Shown: positions 44,323 to 57,129 of the stretch, in pieces | Layout: each line of letters starts with the position of its first letter | Position numbering within the stretch: the stretch's first letter is position 1 | Source: Hirschia maritima DSM 19733 | GTDB taxonomy: Bacteria; Pseudomonadota; Alphaproteobacteria; Caulobacterales; Hyphomonadaceae | Reading direction: 5' to 3' | DNA length: 64,000 nucleotides | Assembly (NCBI RefSeq): GCF_000378345.1 | Contig: NZ_KB899546.1 | Coordinates: forward strand, 375,523-439,522 | Translations under genes and position numbers: made by a program | Notes under the pieces: generated by a model | Database searches by the model: none | Told to the model about the DNA's origin: nothing | What the model saw: the letters and a program-made list of their open reading frames with translations, nothing else

Positions 44323-45447
44323 ATGAAGCTGACTATAGACCGCGGTGCTTTTATGAAAGCACTATCTCACGTTCAAAATGTTGTGGAACGCCGCAACACA
44401 ATTCCAATTCTATCGAACGTGCTTATTGATGCTGAAGGCACGAGTTTGCGGTTGACAGCAACTGATTTGGATATGGAGGCGTCTGATACGACGATTGCTC
44501 ATATCGAAAAAGCAGGTTCTATAACTGCGCCAGCGCAAACTTTGTTTGATGTTGTGCGTAAATTGCCAGATGGTTCTGATATTGGATTGTTGCTAGACAC
44601 AGAAACGCGCCGTTTGACTATAACTGCTGGTCGTTCTCGTTTTGCATTGCCCACATTGCCGGCCGATGATTTCCAGACAATGTCCAAAGAAGATGCGCCA
44701 AATAGTTTTGAAATACCGGCAGCTGATTTTCGTCGTTTAATCGATAAAACAAAATTTGCGATTTCCACGGAAGAAACACGCTATTACCTTAATGGTGTAT
44801 ACATGCATGGGACTGAGGTTGGAGGCAGCGTAAAATTGCGTGCTGTTGCAACTGATGGTCACCGCCTTGCTCTTGCTGAGGCTGATGCTCCAAAAGGAGC
44901 TGAAACACTTCCTGGTATTATTATCCCGCGCAAAGCAGTTGCTGAGATCCGTCGTCTTCTTGATGATGCGGCTCAAGATAGCGATGTTAGTGTGGCAACG
45001 TCAGAATCAAAGATTGTCGTTAAAGTGGGTGACGCTGTTATTACATCCAAACTGATTGATGGATCATTCCCAGATTATACGCGTGTTATCCCGCAATCGA
45101 ATGCGAAAATTCTTGTTCTCAAGAATTCCGAATTTAAAAGCGCTGTGGATCGTGTGGCGACAGTATCAGCCGAACGCTCACGTTCAGTGAAATTGACTTT
45201 GGAAAATGAAAAACTGATTTTGCAGGTTTCTAATGCTGAAACAGGGCAGGGTGTTGAAGAGCTAGAAGCTCAATATAATGATGATCCTTTGGAGATTGGG
45301 TTCAATGCACGTTATCTCCTTGATGTGACACAGCAGATTGAAGGTGATGACATCCGCTTTGAGCTAAATGATGGTGCATCGTCGGCGCGTGTGACTGATC
45401 TTGCTGATCAAGGTGCACAATATGTGTTGATGCCACTCCGCGTGTAG
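44323..45447 (+). CDS. dnaN: DNA polymerase III beta sliding clamp
   Basis: Ring-shaped processivity clamp. 374 residues in three repeated domains; typical pieces are FMKALSHVQNVVERRNTIPILSNVLI near the start, LRAVATDGHRLALAE in the middle, and the C-terminal YVLMPLRV. Between dnaA and recF in the usual order. Confidence 0.97.
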   Translation: MKLTIDRGAFMKALSHVQNVVERRNTIPILSNVLIDAEGTSLRLTATDLDMEASDTTIAHIEKAGSITAPAQTLFDVVRKLPDGSDIGLLLDTETRRLTITAGRSRFALPTLPADDFQTMSKEDAPNSFEIPAADFRRLIDKTKFAISTEETRYYLNGVYMHGTEVGGSVKLRAVATDGHRLALAEADAPKGAETLPGIIIPRKAVAEIRRLLDDAAQDSDVSVATSESKIVVKVGDAVITSKLIDGSFPDYTRVIPQSNAKILVLKNSEFKSAVDRVATVSAERSRSVKLTLENEKLILQVSNAETGQGVEELEAQYNDDPLEIGFNARYLLDVTQQIEGDDIRFELNDGASSARVTDLADQGAQYVLMPLRV

Positions 45448-45472
45448 TCGGCACCGCCAGATGGTGGAAGAC

Positions 45473-46663
45473 ATGTCCGAAATTCAAAAAGAGAAGGCAG
45501 ATATGCCTGCTCAAGGACTGACGATTCAGCGTCTGGCACTTCATAATTTTCGAAATCATGCCTCGACTGTTCTAGAAATGGATAGTCGGCCTGTGTGTTT
45601 GTTTGGTGCGAATGGGGCCGGCAAGACCAATTTGCTTGAAGCTGTCTCAATGCTTGGGCCTGGAAAAGGGTTGCGTGCTGCATCTTTGCCGTCTCTTGTG
45701 CGAGTTGATGGTGGTGAGACTGTGCAAGGTGGCTGGGCGATCTCAGCGCGCATGGATGATGACGGGTTGGATCGGCAGATATCTGTAGGGCTGGAGGTTT
45801 CGGCAGAGGGGCGTACGCGCCGAATTGCAAAACTTGATGACGCACCTGTTAGTCAAACCAATCTTGCGGAACTCATACGTGTTGTGTGGCTGACACCAGC
45901 AATGGATCGTGTGTTTGCTGGGCCTGCGGGGGATAGACGCAAGTTTTACGATCGTCAGGTGTTAGCTCACATTCCTTCACACGGCAGTGTTTCCGCGGCT
46001 TATGAAAAGGCGATGCGAGAAAGAAACGCTTTGTTTGAGCAAGGGCGACCAGATCCGTCTTGGTTAGATGCGCTGGAGGCGCGATTGGCTGAAGCGGGTG
46101 CAGCGATTGCGGTCAATCGAGCGCAGGCGCTTCAGAGGATTCAAAATGCGATAGATGCGCGTCCAGAGGGTGAATTTCCTAAGGCTGACCTGTCAATTGC
46201 AGGTGAGTTTGAAGCAATGGCTTTGCAAGGTGATTCACAAGAGGGTATTGAATTAAGAATACGTGATTCGCTTAAGGACGGGAGAGGGCGAGATTCTGCA
46301 GCTGGAAGGACGCTTAGCGGTGTTCATCGTAGTGATTTACAGGTATCTCATAGGCCTAAACAGCTTCCGGCAGCTCAATGCTCGACGGGAGAGCAGAAAG
46401 CCCTCCTTATGGGGATGATATTAGCAAATGCAAAAGCACTTTTAGAGGGCGACTTTGCCCCTAATCCTTTGCTATTGTTAGATGAAGCTGCAGCTCACCT
46501 TGATTCGGCAAGGCGCGCTGCGTTGTATGATGAATTGGCCGCCTTAGGCGGTCAGGCTTGGCTGACGGGAACAGACGCCGCTTTGTTTGATGCATTTGGT
46601 GACCGTGCGCAAAGGTTTTGCGTAGAAAATGGTCTGGTAACCAAGGTAGAAAACAGCGGCTGA
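45473..46663 (+). CDS. recF: DNA replication and repair protein RecF
   Basis: SMC-like ATPase that loads RecA at gaps with RecO and RecR. 396 residues. The ATPase site is GANGAGKTNLLEAVSMLGPGKGLR, then RKFYDRQVLAH-type motif, GVHRSDLQV, the signature CSTGEQKALLM and Walker B LLLLDEAAAHLD. I chose ATG 45473 with GGTGGA upstream; an ATG four codons earlier is possible. Between dnaN and gyrB. Confidence 0.95.
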   Translation: MSEIQKEKADMPAQGLTIQRLALHNFRNHASTVLEMDSRPVCLFGANGAGKTNLLEAVSMLGPGKGLRAASLPSLVRVDGGETVQGGWAISARMDDDGLDRQISVGLEVSAEGRTRRIAKLDDAPVSQTNLAELIRVVWLTPAMDRVFAGPAGDRRKFYDRQVLAHIPSHGSVSAAYEKAMRERNALFEQGRPDPSWLDALEARLAEAGAAIAVNRAQALQRIQNAIDARPEGEFPKADLSIAGEFEAMALQGDSQEGIELRIRDSLKDGRGRDSAAGRTLSGVHRSDLQVSHRPKQLPAAQCSTGEQKALLMGMILANAKALLEGDFAPNPLLLLDEAAAHLDSARRAALYDELAALGGQAWLTGTDAALFDAFGDRAQRFCVENGLVTKVENSG

Positions 46664-46680
46664 CAGAGACGCCAAGCTGA

Positions 46681-49155
<2,475 letters not shown>

Positions 49156-49572
49156 TAGCTTGGTTTTGTTTTTCAATATAATGTATATTAATATACAAAA
49201 CGGGGCGATATCTGGAGGGTATTTGCCCCGTTGTGCGTTAATTCGGCATACATTCAAGAGAAATTTACCACTTTTTGATAAGTTATAAATTCCCATTAAA
49301 GGCATAAAAGCACAAAATACCGGCATTAATGGGCATATCGTTGGCAAAATCTGTCTCAAAAGCTAAATTGCAGTGCTTAAATGTTGCAAAATTGTCTCAA
49401 TACGGCGATAAAGCCCGTTATTAGCGTCTAGTTTCACTTAAATCGATTGACGATTATGTGTCAGTAGACTTGTTTGATATGCAAGTTCGCAGATCAGAGT
49501 TTCCATATTGGTGGGGCAAACCAAAATTGGAAGGATCTCGGACTGTTGTATTTCTCTAATTCGGGGGTCCGA
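49156..49572. other. 417-bp intergenic region between gyrB and a TonB receptor
   Basis: The first part holds a 14-bp AT palindrome GTATATTAATATAC (49183-49196) and the gyrB terminator-like stem. The rest is AT-rich without credible reading frames and should contain the TonB receptor promoter and leader. Confidence 0.5.
49199..49232 (+). terminator. terminator-like hairpin after gyrB
   Basis: AACGGGGC (49199-49206) pairs perfectly with GCCCCGTT (49225-49232) across an 18-base loop; only a weak T content follows. Confidence 0.55.
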
Positions 49573-52548
49573 ATGAATATCAAAAACTTGAAGAGCGGTT
49601 TAGTCCGTTCAACAATCCTTGCTGGACTAGCGGCAGTCAGTGCACCTGCAGTTCTTGCACAAGACGTAGACACAGTTGCTGAAGCTGCTGAAGATACATC
49701 TGTTCAACAGACAATCGTGGTAACAGGTACACGTATCCCGCAACAAAACCTAGTTGGTCAAAGCCCGGTTACAGCGATTGGTGCTGGTGAAATTACTGCT
49801 CGTGGTGTTGTTCGCGTTGAAGACGTGATTAACACATTGCCACAAGCATTCGCTGCTCAAGGGTCAAACATTTCCAACGGTTCAACTGGTACTGCAACAG
49901 TAAACCTTCGTGGTTTGGGTTCTAGCCGTACTTTGGTGCTTATGAACGGTCGCCGTATGCCATACGGGTCTCCTGCTACAGGTGGAGCGGCGGCTGACTT
50001 GAACCAAATTCCTGCTGCATTGGTAGAGCGCGTTGATGTTCTTACTGGTGGTGCTTCAGCTGTTTATGGTTCAGATGCTATCGCTGGTGTTGTTAACTTC
50101 ATCATGAAAGATGATTTTGAAGGTCTACGCATAGACACAAATTATTCTTTCTATCAGCACGACAATGGCAACACTTTGATGCACGAGATTAATGAAGCTC
50201 GTGGCTTCCCTGCATCTAAAGGAAATGTCACTGACGGAAACGCTTTTGATATCACAGCGATTTTGGGTATTAACTCAGATGATGGCAACGGAAACCTGAC
50301 AGCATATGGTTCATACCGTAAGGTTGACCCTGTTCTTCAAGCTGATCGTGACTACGCCAACTGTGCATTAACGGGTGCTGGTACAGATGCAAGCCCTTAC
50401 GGTTGTGGTGGTTCTTCAACAAACTCAACAGCAAACTTGTTGAATCTTGGTTCTCTAGATCTTCCATTGTGGTTTAGTGTTGATGATAACAACACATTTA
50501 CTGACGACCGTTCTGGTTTCTTTAACTACAACCCATTCAACTATTTCCAACGTCCAGATGAGCGTTACTCATTCGGTGTGAACGGACATTATGAATTCAA
50601 CAAGAATGTTGAAGTTTATACTGAAATGTCATTCATGTATAACCGTACCTTTGCTCAGATCGCGCCATCAGGTGTGTTTGGTGGTGGTATTGCTGGTGAT
50701 GCCGGTGGTATTAACTGTAACAACGCATTCTTGTCAGCTCAACAAGTTGACTATCTATGTACATCTGTTGGTTTAGGCCCAGATGATGTTGCGGAAGATG
50801 TTCTAATCCTTCGTCGTAACGTTGAAGGTGGTAACCGTACGGATGACCTAACTCACGAAACATTCCGTATGTTGGGTGGAGTTAAAGGTGAAATCGCAGA
50901 TACTGGTCTTCAGTACGATGTTTTTGCATCATTTTCTCGTGTGAATCTTTCAAACTCGTATTTGAATGAGCTGTCAAAAGCAAAAGTTGCGAAAGCACTT
51001 AACGCCGTTGATGATGGAAATGGTAACATTGTTTGTGCGGTTAACGCGGATGATATTTCATCAAACGACGACGCTCTTTGTGTACCTTATGACATTTTCT
51101 CAAATGCTGGTCCTTCAGATGCTGCGCTTGCTTATGTTGTAAGCCCGCTAGTTGCTGTTGGTAACACAGATGCACAAAACATCGTTGGTACGATTGCTGG
51201 TGACTTAGGTCAGCACGGAATTAAAATTCCATCAGCGAGCGAAGGCGTTGGATTTGTTGTCGGTGCTGAATATCGCCGCAATTCTTTGGCATTCCAACCA
51301 GACGCGGCATTCCTATCTGGTGACGGATTCGGGCAAGGTGGACCAACTAACCCAATTTCTGGTTCAACAGAATCATATGAATTCTTTGGTGAGTTGGCTG
51401 TACCTTTAGTACAAGACAAACCAGGGATTTACGATTTAGGTCTTGAGTTTGCTTACCGTCACGCAAACTTTACTACACCAGACAAGAAAACTAACACTTA
51501 CAAAGTTGGTTTTGATTATGCTCCTGTAGAAGACATTCGTTTCCGTGCATCTTTCCAAAAAGCTGCGCGTACAGCGAATATTTTCGAACTTTACGCTTCT
51601 CAAAGTATCGGTTTGTTTGATCTAACAGAACAAACTGGTGTTGATGGTGCATATTACGACCCATGTTCTGGTGCTAACCCAGCTGCTTCAGCTGCAGCTT
51701 GTGCCAACACAGGTGTAACAGCTGCACAATACGGTAACGTTGCTGATAACCCAGCTGGTCAGTTTAACCAGTTGACTGGTGGTAACTTGGATCTTGATCC
51801 AGAAGAATCAGAAACATTTACAGTTGGTTTTGTGTTTGAGCCTTCTTTTGTTGATGGACTATCTGTAACTGTGGACTACTTCGACATCACTGTTGAAGAT
51901 TACATTTCTACAGTGAACCCAGAAACTGCTCTAAACGAATGTTTGGACACAGGGGATGCTTTCTTCTGTAGTTTGGTCAACCGTGGTAGTGGTGGAACTC
52001 TATGGGCAGGTCAAACTGGCTTCATTACAGCTACGAATGTGAACACAGGTGAGCTCTCTACATCTGGTTTCGATGTGAATGCAGTTTATTCATTCGACAT
52101 TGGTGAAATGGGATCATTGAAGCTGGATTACACAGCGACATATCTAAACGACTTGACTACGCAAGAGCTTCCAACATCTGATCCATATGACAGTGTTGGT
52201 TTCTACAGTGGACGTCACGGTACACCAAACCCTGAGTATCGTCACATTGCTGGTGTAGATTGGGAAACTCCTTGGAACATCACTGCTGGCCTAACATGGC
52301 GTCACTTCGCGTCTGTTGAGATTGAAGGTGGAGCTCAGCCATTTGATGCTCAAAACTACCTTGATCTAAACGGTAGATATGACGTGTTTGAGAACACAAG
52401 CTTACGCTTCGGTGTAAACAATGTTCTTGATGAAGAGCCACCAATCTCATCATCTGTTGGTGCTGGTTTCGGTAACGGAAACACATTCCCACAAGTTTAC
52501 GATGCGCTTGGCCGCTACGTATTCATGGGTGCTACTATCGACTTTTAA
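49573..52548 (+). CDS. TonB-dependent outer-membrane receptor, large
   Basis: 991 residues from ATG 49573 (GGGGG ribosome binding site). A signal peptide ends near VLAQ; the TonB box region is QTIVVTGTRIPQ; the plug has GTATVNLRGLGSSRTLVLMNGRRM, GGASAVYGSDAIAGVVNFIMK, as in the receptors that also resemble iron or oligosaccharide uptake proteins. The barrel has paired Cys in extracellular loops (CALTGAGTDASPYGC, CSGANP...C), and the last residue is Phe in GATIDF. Substrate unknown. The codon use is rich in highly used triplets, which suggests high expression, an impression only. It ends with a strong terminator. Confidence 0.92.
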   Translation: MNIKNLKSGLVRSTILAGLAAVSAPAVLAQDVDTVAEAAEDTSVQQTIVVTGTRIPQQNLVGQSPVTAIGAGEITARGVVRVEDVINTLPQAFAAQGSNISNGSTGTATVNLRGLGSSRTLVLMNGRRMPYGSPATGGAAADLNQIPAALVERVDVLTGGASAVYGSDAIAGVVNFIMKDDFEGLRIDTNYSFYQHDNGNTLMHEINEARGFPASKGNVTDGNAFDITAILGINSDDGNGNLTAYGSYRKVDPVLQADRDYANCALTGAGTDASPYGCGGSSTNSTANLLNLGSLDLPLWFSVDDNNTFTDDRSGFFNYNPFNYFQRPDERYSFGVNGHYEFNKNVEVYTEMSFMYNRTFAQIAPSGVFGGGIAGDAGGINCNNAFLSAQQVDYLCTSVGLGPDDVAEDVLILRRNVEGGNRTDDLTHETFRMLGGVKGEIADTGLQYDVFASFSRVNLSNSYLNELSKAKVAKALNAVDDGNGNIVCAVNADDISSNDDALCVPYDIFSNAGPSDAALAYVVSPLVAVGNTDAQNIVGTIAGDLGQHGIKIPSASEGVGFVVGAEYRRNSLAFQPDAAFLSGDGFGQGGPTNPISGSTESYEFFGELAVPLVQDKPGIYDLGLEFAYRHANFTTPDKKTNTYKVGFDYAPVEDIRFRASFQKAARTANIFELYASQSIGLFDLTEQTGVDGAYYDPCSGANPAASAAACANTGVTAAQYGNVADNPAGQFNQLTGGNLDLDPEESETFTVGFVFEPSFVDGLSVTVDYFDITVEDYISTVNPETALNECLDTGDAFFCSLVNRGSGGTLWAGQTGFITATNVNTGELSTSGFDVNAVYSFDIGEMGSLKLDYTATYLNDLTTQELPTSDPYDSVGFYSGRHGTPNPEYRHIAGVDWETPWNITAGLTWRHFASVEIEGGAQPFDAQNYLDLNGRYDVFENTSLRFGVNNVLDEEPPISSSVGAGFGNGNTFPQVYDALGRYVFMGATIDF

Positions 52549-52573
52549 GTCATAGAAGTAAGTCTTATTGGAG

Positions 52574-52606
52574 AGGCCGGAGCGATTGTTCCGGCCTTTT
52601 CTTTTT
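52574..52606 (+). terminator. intrinsic terminator of the second TonB receptor
   Basis: GGCCGGA (52575-52581) pairs with TCCGGCC (52590-52596) across an eight-base loop, followed by TTTTCTTTTT. Confidence 0.9.
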
Positions 52607-52657
52607 GGAGGAATAGCTTATTTAGGCACCTTATATTCTTTGAGGAGTGATTGAACG

Positions 52658-53647
52658 ATGACGCAGATATCCGTAACGACGTTTAATTGCGAAAATTTGA
52701 TGATGCGGTGTGATTGGTCATCTCAGAAAATTGAAAACCTAAGTAAGAAACTCAACAGCATAGATGACGCTCATCAAGCAGATAAAATTGATGCCATTTT
52801 CAATGTTTTGTCTGAGGATGATCGAACTTTGACGGCGCTCGCTTTGTCAGCGGCACAAGCTGATGTGTGCTGTTTGCAGGAAGTAGAAAACCTGGTTACA
52901 CTGACTGCTTTTCACAATCGTTATTTACGTCATATGTTGCGTAAGGGTTATTTTTATCGTGCTCTTGTCGAAGGAAATGATCAAAGAGGGATCGATGTAG
53001 GGGTCTTATCTCGAGCAAAAATATTACAAAAACAAAGTCATGCAAAAAAAACTTATGCAGATTTGAAAATTGAACCACCATCTGGATATCACAAAAATGA
53101 TCGCGTGTTTCGGCGGGATTGTTTGGAAATTGATGTACAAAAAGAGGGCAAACGCATCACGTTTTTTGTCTGCCATTTTAAATCGATGAATGGTGGACGC
53201 TCGGAAACGCGCTCCATTAGAGAAGCCGAAGCAAAGGCCGTTCGTAAATTAATAGAGCAGAGGTTTGAAAACCCAGCTGCAGAAAATTGGATGGCAGTTG
53301 GCGATTTCAATGATTATTTTGAATTAGACGGTGATAAATTGAATGATCATGGATTGGGACCATTCATTGATGATGGATTTGCAATAGATGTTGGAGAAAT
53401 GCTTGAACCTGATCCACTAAAACGCTGGACTCATTTCTATAGCCGAAAAGAAATATATGGCGCATTGGATCACATGTTCATTTCACCTTCACTTGCAAAG
53501 CGTAATCAGCAGGCAAGACTGAGAATAGTGAGGGCAGGGCAACCCATGAGAGCGCAAAGATATGAAGGACGACGCTTTGCGGGGGTGGGTTGGATGCGCC
53601 CTAAAGCCTCTGATCATTGTCCTATGTCTGTAACGCTTAACTTATAA
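52658..53647 (+). CDS. endonuclease/exonuclease/phosphatase-family protein
   Basis: 329 residues of the EEP fold (DNase I-like), with no signal peptide. Motifs: TTFNCENL (Asn), CCLQEVEN (metal Glu), GIDVGVLSR, FFVCHFKSMNG, WMAVGDFNDYF (Asp and Asn) and KASDHCPMSVTL (final Asp-His). The set is complete, so it should be active on a phosphodiester bond; whether DNA, RNA or another substrate is unknown. It resembles cytosolic nucleases of marine bacteria. Confidence 0.82.
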   Translation: MTQISVTTFNCENLMMRCDWSSQKIENLSKKLNSIDDAHQADKIDAIFNVLSEDDRTLTALALSAAQADVCCLQEVENLVTLTAFHNRYLRHMLRKGYFYRALVEGNDQRGIDVGVLSRAKILQKQSHAKKTYADLKIEPPSGYHKNDRVFRRDCLEIDVQKEGKRITFFVCHFKSMNGGRSETRSIREAEAKAVRKLIEQRFENPAAENWMAVGDFNDYFELDGDKLNDHGLGPFIDDGFAIDVGEMLEPDPLKRWTHFYSRKEIYGALDHMFISPSLAKRNQQARLRIVRAGQPMRAQRYEGRRFAGVGWMRPKASDHCPMSVTLNL

Positions 53648-53762
53648 ACTGTCTAAAAAACGATCCCTAGGCGTTTTCTTCGATGTAAATTCAATATAAA
53701 TGATTGTTTTGAATTAATAATTGTAGGTCTTTGGAAAAGCCTTCTTAATAGATGAGAGAAAC

Positions 53763-54341
53763 ATGACAAAAACTGCTGACACTTCAAAATTCGACATGTT
53801 GATCGAGCGTGCTGGTGAATATCAAGAGTTAGCAAAGGAAAACTATGACCGCGTACGTCGGATTGCTGAAGGCATTCGGTCTGGTTTTTGTAAATATTTG
53901 TCCTCGAAAGATGGAAAGTGTGTTCACCTCGTTCCAGCGCAAGGGGCGTTCCAACCCAAAGATTACGGCGATGAAGCGTTTTCCATGCCGCCTCGAGGGT
54001 TTCGCCACATTGGACCTATTGCTTTTGGATTAGCTGTGCGCGTTACAAAGGGTACAGATTGGTTGAGAATGACTTTGATCTGTTCAAAAAAAGGTGACTT
54101 TTTTGAGGTATCAATCGTGGACGGAGATTCTCACCGATTTGATTTGCCGTTTACAGATGATGATCACCAAGATTTCTACGAAGCATTATTCAATCACATT
54201 GTTGGCTGGTTGGATGATAAAATCGAGCTGTATAAAGATGGTGATTATAGTTCTCGCTCGATTGGGTTTGATTTTTCAGACGAAAATGTGGCTGGGGATG
54301 GTCTTGCACCTGAATTGCCTATTACCCAGAATATTTCATAA
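53763..54341 (+). CDS. conserved hypothetical protein
   Basis: 192 residues, soluble, no signal peptide or membrane segment. It begins helical (MLIERAGEYQELAKENYDRVRRIAEGIR) and continues with beta-rich GFCKYLSSKDGKCVHLVPAQGAF, SMPPRGFRHIGPIAFGLAVRVTKG and acidic stretches. I recognise no family. It precedes the antiporter gene by 22 bp on the same strand and may be co-transcribed. Confidence 0.6.
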   Translation: MTKTADTSKFDMLIERAGEYQELAKENYDRVRRIAEGIRSGFCKYLSSKDGKCVHLVPAQGAFQPKDYGDEAFSMPPRGFRHIGPIAFGLAVRVTKGTDWLRMTLICSKKGDFFEVSIVDGDSHRFDLPFTDDDHQDFYEALFNHIVGWLDDKIELYKDGDYSSRSIGFDFSDENVAGDGLAPELPITQNIS

Positions 54342-54363
54342 AAACGCCTAAGGGGCGCAGATA

Positions 54364-56358
54364 ATGCACGACAATCTTATTCTAGCTGCCGCCATTATTG
54401 GTGTTTTGGGTATTGGTGCGCAATGGCTTGCTTGGCGATTGCAGGCTCCAGCGATTGTGCTCATGAGTGCGGCTGGTTTGTTTGTTGGGCCATTCTGTGC
54501 CTGGGTCTTTGGGGCACCATTGTTGGACCCATCTGAGGTGTTTGGTTCAGGCGGAGACGGCCATGGGGGGGGATTATTAGGTCCGATAGTATCTCTTGCG
54601 GTGGCGGTTATTCTATTTGAAGGCGGGTTGAACCTTCGCTTTCATGAATTAAGAGAATCTGGTCGTGCAGTTTCTAGATTGGTATTTATAGGTACACCGA
54701 TCGCTTGGGGTTTGGGAACATTGGCGGCCCACTACGCTGCTGGATTACCTTGGCCAGTGGCGATCTTGTTTGCTGGTATTTTGGTGGTAACCGGACCAAC
54801 TGTGATTATGCCTTTGTTAAGGCAATCCAAGCTGGGTGGAAAGGTTGGTTCAACCCTTAAATGGGAAGGCATTGTTAACGACCCTGTGGGTGCGCTGCTG
54901 GCTGTGATCGTGTATGAAGCGCTGCGCGTTATTACCGCGGGTGAAAACCCTCTATTTGCAGCGGGTTGGATTTTTCTAACTGCCGTTATTGCTGGTTGTT
55001 TAGGTGTAGTTTTTGGGTTTGGTCTGGTAAATGCCTTCCGTCGTGGATGGACCCCCGAGTATCTCAAAGCTCCCATTCTTTTGTCTGCAGTAATTGCTTG
55101 TTATTCCATCGCAGAGCAGATCGAACACGAAACGGGTCTTGTCGCCGTCACTGCATTTGGAATGGCGATGGCGAATGCCAAATTTGCAAGCCTTCAGGAA
55201 GTTCGAAGATTTAAAGAAAACATCGCAGTCTTGCTAATTTCAGGTGTGTTCATCATTTTGACCGCAAATCTGAAACCAGAAGATATTGCTTCTGCATTCA
55301 ATTGGCCGACCTTCGCTTTCCTATTCTGTATGTTGTTTATCGTGCGTCCTATATCGGCTGGACTTACCACATTGGGTGCGTTGGAGCCCAAGGAAGCTGC
55401 CCTAATGGGGTGGATCGCTCCGAGGGGTATTGTGGCGGTTGCGATTTCTGGCTTCTTTGCCGAACGGCTTGTGGCAGCTGGTTACCCTGAAGCGGCGCAA
55501 ATGACGACGTTGGCCTTTGCTATGGCGATAACGACAGTGGTTTTACATGGATTTACCATTAAGCCTATGGCGCGCTGGTTGGGCCTCATAAGAACAAATC
55601 GTCCGGGAACATTGATCGTTGGGTCTACGCCTTGGAGCGTAGGTTTTGCAAAATGTCTCAGCGAAGCTGGTGTGGACGTCATACTAGCAGATTCAAGCTA
55701 TGGTAGGTTGCGAGGCGCCCGGCAGGCAAATCTAGACCGCTATTACGGTGAAGTAATTTCTGAGGAAGCTGAACTGCAACTCGATCACTCTAAGTTTGAT
55801 AGTGTAGTTGCTGTGTCAAATATTGACCCTTACAACTCACTTGTTTGTAGCCATTTTGCCCCTGAGCTTGGGCGCAGACATGCGTTTCAATTGGCAACGC
55901 CAGAGATTGAAGAAGATAATCCACGCGCAATTAATCTAGCTGTTCGCGGTCTAACATTAGGTGGAAAAGATCGAACTTATGATGCTTTGATACGTGATAA
56001 GTATCGTGGTTGGACTTTCACTAAAACGACTCTTTCGGATGATTTTACTCTAAATGATCTAAAAGAACGTCGCCCGGATGCGGACTTCTTGGCGGAATTG
56101 CGTCCTGATAATACGCTTTCATTCCTTGGACCTGAACGCCCAGCCAAAGGTGGAGCGGGCGTGACTGTTATTAGTTTTGGGCCTGATCTACCAACGGTAA
56201 AGCCTGAGACTGTAGAAGAGAGTGAAGAAACTTCAGAAACGGATGAGCAAACCGAAACTATAGAAACCGTGGCTGACATACCTTCCAAATCCAAGAAATT
56301 AGGATTTTTGGGAAAAGTCAAAGAACAGATTGTACCTCGTGAAGGCTCGTCTGCCTAA
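54364..56358 (+). CDS. CPA1-type cation/proton antiporter with C-terminal regulatory region
   Basis: 664 residues. About 12 membrane helices (residues 1-410) with typical monovalent cation:proton antiporter motifs: VILFEGGLNL, GTPIAWGLG, VVTGPTVIMPLLRQS and LKWEGIVNDPVGALLAV (Asn-Asp pair of the ion site), and GWIAPRGIVAVAI. The C-terminal part has a Rossmann-like TrkA-N domain (TLIVGSTPWSVGFAKCLSEAGVDVILADS) and ends in a Glu/Thr-rich acidic tail. It exports Na+ or K+ for pH and salt balance, consistent with a marine life style. Its stop overlaps that of the convergent gene. Confidence 0.88.
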   Translation: MHDNLILAAAIIGVLGIGAQWLAWRLQAPAIVLMSAAGLFVGPFCAWVFGAPLLDPSEVFGSGGDGHGGGLLGPIVSLAVAVILFEGGLNLRFHELRESGRAVSRLVFIGTPIAWGLGTLAAHYAAGLPWPVAILFAGILVVTGPTVIMPLLRQSKLGGKVGSTLKWEGIVNDPVGALLAVIVYEALRVITAGENPLFAAGWIFLTAVIAGCLGVVFGFGLVNAFRRGWTPEYLKAPILLSAVIACYSIAEQIEHETGLVAVTAFGMAMANAKFASLQEVRRFKENIAVLLISGVFIILTANLKPEDIASAFNWPTFAFLFCMLFIVRPISAGLTTLGALEPKEAALMGWIAPRGIVAVAISGFFAERLVAAGYPEAAQMTTLAFAMAITTVVLHGFTIKPMARWLGLIRTNRPGTLIVGSTPWSVGFAKCLSEAGVDVILADSSYGRLRGARQANLDRYYGEVISEEAELQLDHSKFDSVVAVSNIDPYNSLVCSHFAPELGRRHAFQLATPEIEEDNPRAINLAVRGLTLGGKDRTYDALIRDKYRGWTFTKTTLSDDFTLNDLKERRPDADFLAELRPDNTLSFLGPERPAKGGAGVTVISFGPDLPTVKPETVEESEETSETDEQTETIETVADIPSKSKKLGFLGKVKEQIVPREGSSA

Positions 56359-57074
56359 CCGATAGCATGAAGTGCGCGGCCATTTGTGTTGAGCCATTGT
56401 TTTGCAGGCTCGGCATTTGGAATGCATCTGGCGACATGCGCCCAAAATCGCTTGGAATGGTTCATTTCCAGAAGGTGCGCACATTCATGGGCGGCAACAT
56501 AGTCTAATACAAATGGAGGGGCACAAACGAGCCTCCAGGAAAAGTTCAAATTTCTCTTAGTTGAACAAGATCCCCAGCGTGTGCGCGTATCCTTTATAGA
56601 GATACTTGCTGGTTGCACATTGAGAGTTTCAGCATGAGCTTTTACGCGTCTAGACAAGTCTGCGCGGGCTGCAGCCCGAAGAAAGCCAGTCACCTTTGCG
56701 GCTGTTTGATCTTGTCTGCCTGGTACCATGAGCTTGAGAGGTTGGGAGGAGTCATCAATGTGGACGGTTCGGCCTTTTAAGGCTGTTTGGATAAGATGTT
56801 TCTCACCTCGCAATGGAACATATGACCCAATCTCCAAAACCTGTTGGGATGGGAGTTCCGCTAATTTGGCGACGATCCAATCTATTTTGCTCTGCGCGAA
56901 ATCTAAAGCAGCTTGAGTTGATTGAGCATTGGGAGCAGTGGCAATTGCCTGTCGATTTTTTGAATCTATTTTTAAAGAAATACGACGTGAACGCGGGTTG
57001 ATTTTTAGGCAAATCTCGACCGATTGACCATTCTTTGCCTTAAGATTGACATGGTGTGCAAGCTTAGTATCCAT
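56355..57074 (-). CDS. YgjP-like (DUF45) zinc metallopeptidase
   Basis: 239 residues. The zinc site is AAHECAHLLEMNHSKRFW (HExxH and downstream His), preceded by TRWGSCSTKRNLNFSWRLVCAPPFVLDYV, the typical family block. Function unknown; related to M48/SprT-like families. Cytosolic. The gene is convergent with the antiporter and divergent to the next lipoprotein. Confidence 0.85.
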   Translation of the reverse strand: MDTKLAHHVNLKAKNGQSVEICLKINPRSRRISLKIDSKNRQAIATAPNAQSTQAALDFAQSKIDWIVAKLAELPSQQVLEIGSYVPLRGEKHLIQTALKGRTVHIDDSSQPLKLMVPGRQDQTAAKVTGFLRAAARADLSRRVKAHAETLNVQPASISIKDTRTRWGSCSTKRNLNFSWRLVCAPPFVLDYVAAHECAHLLEMNHSKRFWAHVARCIPNAEPAKQWLNTNGRALHAIG

Positions 57075-57129
57075 GTTATCGGATTAACAGTCGTCCGTGG
57101 GTGGGCGCAAGACGTTTTAGGGAATGAAT